Positions 25,801 through 32,668 of a DNA stretch of 64,000 nt are shown piece by piece. Under the pieces are notes generated by a model that searched no databases, was not told the origin of the DNA, and saw only the letters and a list, made by a program, of their open reading frames with translations. The position numbers and the translations under genes were made by a program. Location: NCBI RefSeq assembly GCF_900215315.1, contig NZ_OBEB01000005.1, positions 305,416 through 369,415 of the forward strand, in the 5' to 3' direction. Source of the DNA: Arsukibacterium tuosuense (GTDB lineage: Bacteria > Pseudomonadota > Gammaproteobacteria > Enterobacterales > Alteromonadaceae). Every line of letters starts with the position of its first letter. The stretch's first letter is position 1.

Positions 25801-27417
25801 TTAGTCCAGATATAGCTCAGGTAAACTATCGGTTAAGGTTGCTAACCTGCTCCGCTCTTTACTGGTTAATGCCTTGCTGTTAAGCAATTGCAATACCGCA
25901 CTGGCTAACGGTTTTAACGCTTTATGACCAGGCAACATAGCCAGTACCTGGACCAGGTTAAGCGCAGTTGCACCGTGGCCGGGACACAGCAGAAAAGCAC
26001 TGCGCAACGCCTGCAAAGCAGCCTTGGGTTTATTCGCCTGTAGCTGCTGCTCACCCTGTTGCTGCCATTGCCGCAGTTGCTGATTGCTGTCACTAAGTAT
26101 TTTCGTAAACTGTTTCACAAGCAAGCGCGCCAGTCCCTGCCCGCTCTGGCTAAGTTCATCAGCGACGGTATTCGCCCGCTGCAATAATTCAGTGGCGGTT
26201 TTAGTTTCATTACAAGCAAAGTGATACCAGACCAAATCCAGCATACTGTTAATCGGTAAGCCGGTGTCTGCCGCACTCACTTCAGCCAGCAGTGCCTCAC
26301 TTTTTGCGCCATCGCCCTGCAGTAAATAGCCATGCGCCAGCAAGATATTTTGCTGCTGCGCACCCTGAGCGTTAAGTAATTTTAATGGCACCGATTGCAG
26401 GGTATCAAAAAATTGTTTTAACAGTTGCTTATACCCGGCCAGATCAGCACCTTGAGCTGCCCGCAACTGACTGCGGCTTAACGCCAGGTACGGTTCAATA
26501 TGGTCAAAAGCAGAAAACCGGTATTGTTGCAGCAATTTCTGCCAGTAGGCTGTTGCAGCCGCATCGTCGGCTATTAAATGCAATAAATTGCCGTAATATT
26601 GCTGATAAACATTATCAGTAGCATTGTAGCGTAACAACTCCAATACCCAGTCTTTCGCCTCAGCCAGCTCCCCCTGCACCAAAGCCAGTTCCACCAGATA
26701 AGCCAGCGCTTCAGGCCTTACTTCTTCATGCTTAACCAACGCTTGCAACTGAGTAAACGCCTCATCAAAACGTGCCAGCTGCAACAACGCAATTGCCTGA
26801 CCTAAGCGGGCCCAGCTGAAATCACGTTGCTGGCAGACATACTGATACAATGTCAACGCTGCTGGGCTATCACCAGCGGCCAGCATTACTTCTGCTTTTA
26901 AACGTAGCGTTTGTAATGTCAGGGCCGGGTATTGTTTTACAACCTCATCAGCATGCGCTAAGGCAGCCTCGTAATCACTGGCTGCGGCGGCCTGGTAAAT
27001 TTTGCGTAGAGCAACAGATGTTTGAAACGCTTTCGCCAGCTTCTTTTCCAGCTCGACGTAACTAAAGGGTTTAAGTAAGTAGCAATCTGGCTGCCCGGCC
27101 AACACCCCATGCACCGGTTGGCGTACTGGCTCGGCCGACATAATGGCATAGCAGGCACCGGGTTTCAGCCAACCTTGTAATTTTAATTCAGTAAAAAACT
27201 GACTACCATCTTTACCGTCACCCAGCTGAAAATCCGCTAAAATAAAATCAAACTGTTGCTTTTGTGCCTGCAATAAACCGGCACTGGCATCAGCGACAGC
27301 GGTAATCTGTTCGAAACCTATTTGCTGTAACATGCCTTTAACGGATGCCCGAACGGGTTCACAGTCTTCAACCAACAACAATTTTTTAGTTTTATAGAAC
27401 CGGCTTTGTAAGATCAT
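25801..27417 (-). CDS. Response-regulator receiver fused to TPR-like repeats
   Basis: 538 residues from the ATG at 27417 (AGGA 6 nt upstream); ATG 27423 two codons earlier has no ribosome site. Residues 10-125 form a receiver domain with the acid pair (LLVEDCEP), the phospho-Asp (FILADFQLGDG) and Lys (YLLKPFSYVE). The rest, about 400 residues, is a chain of helical TPR-type repeats, with Ala/Leu/Gln-rich helices and no DNA-binding or enzymatic domain. It is therefore likely to signal through protein-protein contact. Similar receiver-TPR proteins occur in Alteromonadales, and their partners are unknown. It lies upstream of yaaA in the same direction (100 bp apart). No kinase is adjacent. Confidence 0.85.
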   Translation of the reverse strand: MILQSRFYKTKKLLLVEDCEPVRASVKGMLQQIGFEQITAVADASAGLLQAQKQQFDFILADFQLGDGKDGSQFFTELKLQGWLKPGACYAIMSAEPVRQPVHGVLAGQPDCYLLKPFSYVELEKKLAKAFQTSVALRKIYQAAAASDYEAALAHADEVVKQYPALTLQTLRLKAEVMLAAGDSPAALTLYQYVCQQRDFSWARLGQAIALLQLARFDEAFTQLQALVKHEEVRPEALAYLVELALVQGELAEAKDWVLELLRYNATDNVYQQYYGNLLHLIADDAAATAYWQKLLQQYRFSAFDHIEPYLALSRSQLRAAQGADLAGYKQLLKQFFDTLQSVPLKLLNAQGAQQQNILLAHGYLLQGDGAKSEALLAEVSAADTGLPINSMLDLVWYHFACNETKTATELLQRANTVADELSQSGQGLARLLVKQFTKILSDSNQQLRQWQQQGEQQLQANKPKAALQALRSAFLLCPGHGATALNLVQVLAMLPGHKALKPLASAVLQLLNSKALTSKERSRLATLTDSLPELYLD

Positions 27418-27630
27418 TTGCATCCTGTGCTAAGGTGATCAATAAACTGCGATGCTGGGCATAAATGGCGCATCTTAACGCCATGGCAATATAGTAATTT
27501 AGCGATAATGGTGCAATGCTTTTTCAGCAGTCTGGCTAACACCCTTGCATTTTGTAGTAATATTCCTACATTTGTTGCCTGAAATCGTGAAAAACCCTAG
27601 AATACTTTAAAAAAACGGTAATTAAACAAT

Positions 27631-28581
27631 ATGAGTGATTTATTAAGTCAACTTAAAGCCGTCACCACCGTGGTCGTAGACAGTGGTGATTTGGGTGCAA
27701 TTGAACAGTTCCGGCCCGTGGATGCCACCACTAACCCTTCATTATTACTTAACGCCAGTCAGCTTGATTTTGCCAGGCCTATGTTGAGCGCAGCCATTAG
27801 CTATGCCAAAGCGCACGCCAGTGGCAAGTCGGCCATACTTGAGCTGGCTTGCGATAAGTTCGCGGTTGATGTTGGCACGGCTATCAGCAAACTGGTGCCA
27901 GGCCGGGTATCAACAGAAGTGGATGCCCGTCTGTCATTTGATACTGAAGCGACTGTCGCTAAAGCGTTGCAACTGGTAGAGCTGTACCAGCAAAACGGTG
28001 TTGGCACAGAGCGCATTCTGATTAAAGTGGCGTCGACCTGGGAAGGTATTCAGGCGGCCCGTCAGTTAGAGCAGCAAGGCATTCAGTGTAACCTTACCTT
28101 GTTATTTCATATGGCCCAGGCCCGGGCATGTGCTGAAGCGGGTGCCTACCTTATATCGCCTTTTGTCGGCCGTATTCTTGATTGGTATAAAGCCAATACT
28201 AAGCAGGACTACAGCGCTGAAACCGATCCGGGCGTGTTGTCGGTACGGGATATTTACCATTTTTACAAAGAGCATGGTTATCCCACTGTGGTAATGGGCG
28301 CCAGTTTCCGTAATACCGGCGAAGTACTGGCATTGGCAGGCTGCGACCGGCTGACTATCAGCCCGGGTTTACTGGATGAATTAAGTAAACAAACCGGCAC
28401 GCTCGATGTAAAACTGGTCGATGGTGGCGCTAAAACCGCTAAACCCACAGCATTAAGTGAAGGTGAGTTCCGTTGGCAGCTGAATGAAGACGCAATGGCG
28501 ACCGAAAAGCTGGCTGAAGGTATCCGCAAGTTTGCGGTTGACCAGCGTAAGCTGGAGCAGTTAATAGCCGGACAACTTTAA
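27631..28581 (+). CDS. tal: Transaldolase
   Basis: 316 residues, against 317 for E. coli TalB. It transfers a dihydroxyacetone unit between sedoheptulose 7-phosphate and glyceraldehyde 3-phosphate in the pentose phosphate pathway. The Schiff-base Lys132 lies in [15 protein letters not shown] and the signature DATTNPSLL is at 31-39. pgi follows after 44 bp on the same strand, linking pentose-phosphate and glycolytic interconversion in one likely operon. Confidence 0.96.
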   Translation: MSDLLSQLKAVTTVVVDSGDLGAIEQFRPVDATTNPSLLLNASQLDFARPMLSAAISYAKAHASGKSAILELACDKFAVDVGTAISKLVPGRVSTEVDARLSFDTEATVAKALQLVELYQQNGVGTERILIKVASTWEGIQAARQLEQQGIQCNLTLLFHMAQARACAEAGAYLISPFVGRILDWYKANTKQDYSAETDPGVLSVRDIYHFYKEHGYPTVVMGASFRNTGEVLALAGCDRLTISPGLLDELSKQTGTLDVKLVDGGAKTAKPTALSEGEFRWQLNEDAMATEKLAEGIRKFAVDQRKLEQLIAGQL

Positions 28582-28625
28582 CCTCCGGGATAATAAACGG
28601 ATTGGCAGCAGCAAAGGAGCACATT

Positions 28626-30248
28626 ATGTCGGGCAGTTTTATTGATCAGCTGAGCTCACTTGGTAAACAAAGTGGCAATTTGCGTGAAGCGTTTAAACAG
28701 GATGCTAACCGGGCAGCGCGCTACCGCACAACTGCCTGCGATATAACCCTGGATTACGCCAAGAATCTGATTGATGACACCAGCTGGCAGGCATTGCAAC
28801 AACTGGCTGCCGACAGCAAAATAAGCAGCTTGCGCCAGCAAATGCAGCAGGGTGCTGCTATTAATAATACCGAGCAGCGGGCGGTCTGGCATACCCGGCT
28901 GCGCCAGCAAGACGTTACCGGCTTAATGCTGAACGGTGAAGACATTGGTCAGCAAATAACCGAGTGCCGGGCCAGAATGGCGGCATTGGTAGACACCCTG
29001 CACCAGCAACAATATCTCGGATATCAGGGCAATGCCATTACCGATCTGATTTGGGTAGGTATCGGCGGCTCTTTACTGGGGCCGCAAATGGCAGTAGAGG
29101 CATTAACGCCTTATCACTGCAGCCCGGTTAAGCTGCATTTTGCCGGGAATATTGACGGCGCGGTGGTTAGCGATATTCTGGCCGGGTTAAACCCGGCGAC
29201 CACCCTGGTGGTAGTGGCGTCAAAATCCTTTGGTACCGAAGAAACCAAACAAAATGCACTGGCTATCCGCCAGTGGTTTACTGAGCACGGTGCTGATAAA
29301 AAAGCCATTGCCCATCACTTCTGGGCGACCTCGTCTAATATCAGCGCTGCCGCCGAGTTTGGTATTGAACAGAAAAATATTCTGCCAATGTGGGACTGGG
29401 TCGGCGGTCGCTACTCGTTATGGTCCGCTATTGGCCTGCCAATTGCGCTTATGATTGGCAACCAGCAATTCAACCAGCTGTTAGCCGGCGCTGAGGCCAT
29501 GGATCAGCATTTTTTCAATGCGCCCTTTGCTGAGAATATGCCGGTGATTATGGCATTGCTTGGTGTCTGGTACATTAACGGCCACAACTGTCAGGCGCAG
29601 GCGCTGCTACCGTACAGCCATTATTTACGCTTACTGCCTTCTTATGTTCAGCAACTGGATATGGAAAGTAACGGCAAAAGTGTCGATAGCAATGGTAAGA
29701 CGTTGTCTTACGCTACCGCACCAGTGATCTGGGGTGATGCCGGTACCAACGGCCAGCATGCTTACCATCAGTTATTGCATCAGAGTGCTTTAGCCGTGCC
29801 GGCCGACTTTATTCTGCCATTAAAGGTCAAGCACCCGTTAAAAGACCAACATAGACGCCTGGCAGCGCATTGCTTTGCCCAGACTCAGGCATTAATGCAG
29901 GGTAAAACGTTGCAGGAAGCCACTGCCGAATGTCTGGCCCAGGGCATGAGCGAGCAACAGGCTCAAGCCTTAGCACCTCATAAAGTGTCGCCGGGCAATA
30001 AACCCAGCAATACCTTATTGCTACCTGAATTATCACCCTACTATTTAGGGGCATTAATCGCGCTATATGAGCACAAAGTATTTTGCCAGGGCGCCATCTG
30101 GCAGCTCAACAGCTTCGACCAATGGGGAGTAGAGCTTGGTAAACAATTATCCGGCCCGATTTATCAGGCCCTTACTGGCAATAGCAGTCACAGCTTCGAC
30201 AGCTCAACCACCGCATTAATCCAGCAGTTTTTGGCTGCGCAGAGCTAA
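28626..30248 (+). CDS. pgi: Glucose-6-phosphate isomerase
   Basis: 540 residues from the ATG at 28626, which has AAAGGAG 6 nt upstream; an upstream TTG at 28602 is not needed. It interconverts glucose 6-phosphate and fructose 6-phosphate. Signature parts are seen at GIGGSLLGPQM, ASKSFGTEET, WVGGRYSLWSAIGLPIAL and YVQQLDMESNGKSV, and the C-terminal catalytic Lys region is in the segment that ends the gene. The last 123 codons are duplicated 2.25 kb downstream (32126-32498), so the gene's 3' part may derive from recombination with an incoming copy. Confidence 0.96.
   Translation: MSGSFIDQLSSLGKQSGNLREAFKQDANRAARYRTTACDITLDYAKNLIDDTSWQALQQLAADSKISSLRQQMQQGAAINNTEQRAVWHTRLRQQDVTGLMLNGEDIGQQITECRARMAALVDTLHQQQYLGYQGNAITDLIWVGIGGSLLGPQMAVEALTPYHCSPVKLHFAGNIDGAVVSDILAGLNPATTLVVVASKSFGTEETKQNALAIRQWFTEHGADKKAIAHHFWATSSNISAAAEFGIEQKNILPMWDWVGGRYSLWSAIGLPIALMIGNQQFNQLLAGAEAMDQHFFNAPFAENMPVIMALLGVWYINGHNCQAQALLPYSHYLRLLPSYVQQLDMESNGKSVDSNGKTLSYATAPVIWGDAGTNGQHAYHQLLHQSALAVPADFILPLKVKHPLKDQHRRLAAHCFAQTQALMQGKTLQEATAECLAQGMSEQQAQALAPHKVSPGNKPSNTLLLPELSPYYLGALIALYEHKVFCQGAIWQLNSFDQWGVELGKQLSGPIYQALTGNSSHSFDSSTTALIQQFLAAQS
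29876..30248 (+). repeat. Direct repeat A: 3' end of pgi
   Basis: 373 bp repeated at 32126-32498 with about 20 substitutions (around 95 % identity), no gaps. Similarity begins abruptly at 29876 and stops right after the stop codon. Confidence 0.95.
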
Positions 30249-30300
30249 GTAAAAAGTTGAGTAAAAAGCTAAGTAAAACTTAGTTAGAAGTACCATAAAA

Positions 30301-30338
30301 AAACACCGCTTTACTGCAGTAAAAGCGGTGTTTTTTTG
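30301..30338 (+). terminator. pgi: Terminator of the tal-pgi operon
   Basis: A long stem (ACACCGCTTTTACTGCAG-type arms, 30303-30330) followed by T7, with an A-run on the other side. Confidence 0.92.
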
Positions 30339-30412
30339 ATCTTAACATCCTAATCAGTATTGAACTTGCCAGCTAAATGTACATAGCAATCACCTCTGCC
30401 CGGCCTACGTGG

Positions 30413-30610
30413 TCACGTAGCAAAACGCAAGACGCGACCCCAAAGTTCGCTGACCAGCGCCATGCAGAACTTTTGTGGCGTCACATGCCACCGCCGCTTC
30501 ATAAAACCTGATTGTTTACCAAGTGCATCAAGCTCAGCTACTGAAAAAATTCGTTCAAAAGCGCTCAAAAATCGGATATCTTGTTGTTGCTTCATTCGTT
30601 TTGCCTGCAA
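30413..30610 (-). pseudogene. Truncated IS4-like transposase, N-terminal fragment
   Basis: Only the first 60-65 residues remain (MKQQQDIRFLSAFERIFSVA start at 30595; LDALGKQSGFMKRRW, HVTPQKFCMAL). The pattern of acidic helix, SGF(v/m)KRR and TPxxF resembles the N-terminus of IS4-family transposases. The frame ends in unrelated sequence near a CTACGTG.CACGTAG palindrome (30405-30420), and the DDE catalytic region is absent, so it cannot be active. It sits directly downstream of pgi, inside the duplicated-end accessory patch. Confidence 0.6.
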
Positions 30611-30684
30611 AGGTGATCTTTTTTTTCTGGTAAATCAATTAGATCACGAATGAAGCACCTCTTCAATTCCTAAAGATCATACGT

Positions 30685-30797
30685 ATGATGCTTGCCAAAT
30701 TGATGGTGCAACTTCTTTTTTCACAGGGGGGTGTTTTTTCCCCTCTGTCAAATTAACAGGTTCCCTGTTTGAGGTTTAATAATCTGGCAAGCATCAT
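30685..30797. repeat. 113-bp inverted-repeat structure (IS-end pair or cruciform)
   Basis: 17-bp arms ATGATGCTTGCCAAATT (30685-30701) and AATCTGGCAAGCATCAT (30781-30797) match inversely except for one base. Between them lie two smaller hairpins: ACAGGGGGG..CCCCTCTGT and AACAGG-TTC-CCTGTT. A 14-bp palindrome ATCATACGTATGAT (30676-30689) overlaps the left arm. The left arm is about 75 bp before the transposase start, the place of an IS terminal repeat; the right arm would be a second, oppositely facing end. The rest of 30339-30856 shows nothing else recognisable. Confidence 0.6.
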
Positions 30798-30856
30798 GTA
30801 AATCACCCCAATTAACACGGTGATAAAATCGAAACTGAATAAGGATACATTTAGCT

Positions 30857-31828
30857 TTGAAAAAACATAACGTTCTAATACCCAGTCTTCTTTTCATCGG
30901 TTGTTTTTTTACCAATGTGCAAGCTGCAGAGTCGTCAACAAAATGTCCTCCCGGACCCGCTTTAGTACATGCGGCGCAAACAAGCTGGGGCGATAGCGTC
31001 TATCATGCGGAACATTATTGCATTATGTCAAAACGTCCAGGTAAAGGTCAGACAGCTAAACTTATCAGCGGTGAACAGGCAAATAACGTTACAAGTCGAT
31101 ACAGCTTTGTGTTTGAGAAATTACAAACAGATCAGGAACGAGTGATTTTCATAGATGAATTCATCCAACGCTTTAGCCGGGTAGCTTGGCTTACAGTTAT
31201 GCCAAAGAGCGAAGGTTTTTCAGATTTGACTATTTCGGCACAACGTAACACCAAGCAATATCACCTTGGCATAAATATTTTTCAAGGCATGCATGAAACC
31301 TTGCTTCCAAAGTTGGATAATTTTATCGTTAATGAGCGCGCTTCTGCAGAAGTACCGCAACATATTTCAGCGCTAATTCACTTTGTGATTACCGGCGTTA
31401 AAACAGCCACACCAGCCGATTCGCTCAATGATTCTGAAGACCTTCTTCCAATGTCAGATAATTCCCTCGTTAATGAGCAAGCTTCTTCCGAAGCACCGCA
31501 ATATATTTCAGCGCTAACTCACTCCGTGAGTACCGGCATTGAAACAGCCTCAACATCCGATTGGTACGATGAATATGAAGACTTCCTTAAATGGGAAGAT
31601 AACTCCGATTATGAAGAGTGGGCTGAAGAACAAGCAGAAGGTACTTGCGAAAACTTTAACCAAAACGAAGGCGCTGATTGTAAATATCGTTGGGAAAAAG
31701 ATGATGATACAGGTGGGAAGTGGATTACATTTTGGGATAGAATTTTCGGTACGTGGACGGGATATAAATATTACCGACAAGAGTTTGAAGACCCCATCAT
31801 CGACCCACCTTCCTGGATGCCTTACTAG
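30857..31828 (+). CDS. Secreted protein of unknown function with an internal tandem repeat
   Basis: 323 residues. It starts with TTG (AAGGA 11 nt upstream), followed by a clear Sec signal peptide (MKKHNVLIPSLLFIGCFFTNVQA). Two Cys in the first 55 residues and two near the C-terminus (GTCENF, ADCKYR) could form disulfides. Residues of about 149-195 and 196-242 are a tandem repeat (LLPKLDNFIVNERASAE / LLPMSDNSLVNEQASSE). The last 80 residues are rich in Trp, Tyr, Asp and Glu. I recognise no family. The gene is AT-richer than its neighbours and lies in the patch bounded by the pgi duplication, so transfer is likely. No cognate immunity or partner gene is visible. Confidence 0.75.
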   Translation: MKKHNVLIPSLLFIGCFFTNVQAAESSTKCPPGPALVHAAQTSWGDSVYHAEHYCIMSKRPGKGQTAKLISGEQANNVTSRYSFVFEKLQTDQERVIFIDEFIQRFSRVAWLTVMPKSEGFSDLTISAQRNTKQYHLGINIFQGMHETLLPKLDNFIVNERASAEVPQHISALIHFVITGVKTATPADSLNDSEDLLPMSDNSLVNEQASSEAPQYISALTHSVSTGIETASTSDWYDEYEDFLKWEDNSDYEEWAEEQAEGTCENFNQNEGADCKYRWEKDDDTGGKWITFWDRIFGTWTGYKYYRQEFEDPIIDPPSWMPY

Positions 31829-31935
31829 ACTTTGACATCCTGTTATTTTAATTTGAAATATTTCTGTCACTTAATCAAAGCATCACACGAAATTTGAAAT
31901 CCAATTGGCTAGCCGATCCGCTTTGGCTATAACAA

Positions 31936-31968
31936 AAGGGTTAACCGCTTTGCAAACCGTTAACCCTT
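31936..31968 (+). terminator. Possible terminator after the secreted-protein gene
   Basis: A perfect 10-bp stem AAGGGTTAAC / GTTAACCCTT with a 13-nt loop, followed by the short U-rich tail TCCTTTAT. It lies 108 bp after the stop codon; the tail is weak. Confidence 0.5.
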
Positions 31969-32020
31969 TCCTTTATCATCAACCCTGGGCATTAAATCTA
32001 ATTTTCCAGCTGAGATTTAT

Positions 32021-32124
32021 TGGGAAAAAGGGGGCGGAGCTAATAATCACCACACCTTTGCAAGGCACTGAAATACATAGAGTTCATCTGGCGCGACTTT
32101 AATTATCTCCGACCCCTTTCTCCA
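32021..32124. mobile_element. MITE-like element with about 25-bp terminal inverted repeats
   Basis: Left arm 32021-32045 (TGGGAAAAAGGGGGCGGAGC..) is an imperfect inverse of the right arm 32100-32124 (..CTCCGACCCCTTTCTCCA). The 54-bp interior has no gene. The arms resemble ends seen with REP-associated (IS200-like) transposases, but this is from memory only. The right end stops one base before the pgi fragment begins, so the element marks the duplication breakpoint. Confidence 0.6.
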
Positions 32125-32125
32125 C

Positions 32126-32498
32126 TGCCCAGACTCAGGCACTGATGCAGGGCAAAACGTTGCAGGAAGCCACTGCCGAATGTCTGGCGCAGGGCATGAG
32201 CGAGCAACAGGCTCAAGCCTTAGCACCTCATAAAGTGTCGCCGGGCAATAAACCCAGCAATACCTTATTGCTACCTGAATTATCACCCTACTATTTAGGG
32301 GCATTAATCGCGCTATATGAGCACAAAGTATTTTGCCAGGGCGCCATCTGGCAACTCAACAGCTTTGATCAATGGGGAGTAGAGCTTGGTAAGCAATTAT
32401 CCGGCCCGATTTATCAGGCGCTTACTGGTAGTAGTAGCCACAGCTTCGATAGCTCTACCACCGCGTTAATAAAGCAGTTTCTGGCTGCGCAGAACTAA
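32126..32498 (+). pseudogene. pgi 3'-end fragment (direct repeat B)
   Basis: 123 codons identical in frame to the end of pgi, stop codon included, with about 20 base changes of which roughly 17 are silent (amino-acid changes N to S, Q to K, S to N). A stretch of more than 140 bp is identical. It lacks the N-terminal three quarters, so it is not a functional isomerase; a 117-residue reading frame starting at an internal Met has no ribosome site. The pattern of silent changes means it was a working allele until recently, probably of a related strain. Confidence 0.93.
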
Positions 32499-32526
32499 CC
32501 CGTCTAACTAAACCAACGCTCTACTG

Positions 32527-32559
32527 CACCGTTGCTGCTCCGGCAAAGCGGTGTTTTTT
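32527..32559 (+). terminator. Terminator after the pgi fragment
   Basis: CACCG / CGGTG stem with an internal GC pair region and a T6 tail. It resembles a diverged version of the terminator after intact pgi, consistent with both copies descending from pgi ends. Confidence 0.75.
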
Positions 32560-32668
32560 ATTGCACCAACCGTTTGGTTAACCCGGCAAAATCGTCTAAC
32601 CTTTTATTAACTAAATTTCCTCTGCCCGTATGTTGATGTAACCGGCACCGAATGCCCACTCCACCAAA

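Noticed and set aside
32145..32498. 117-residue ORF read as a separate gene
   Set aside because: It is the in-frame tail of the pgi duplicate, with no start signals.
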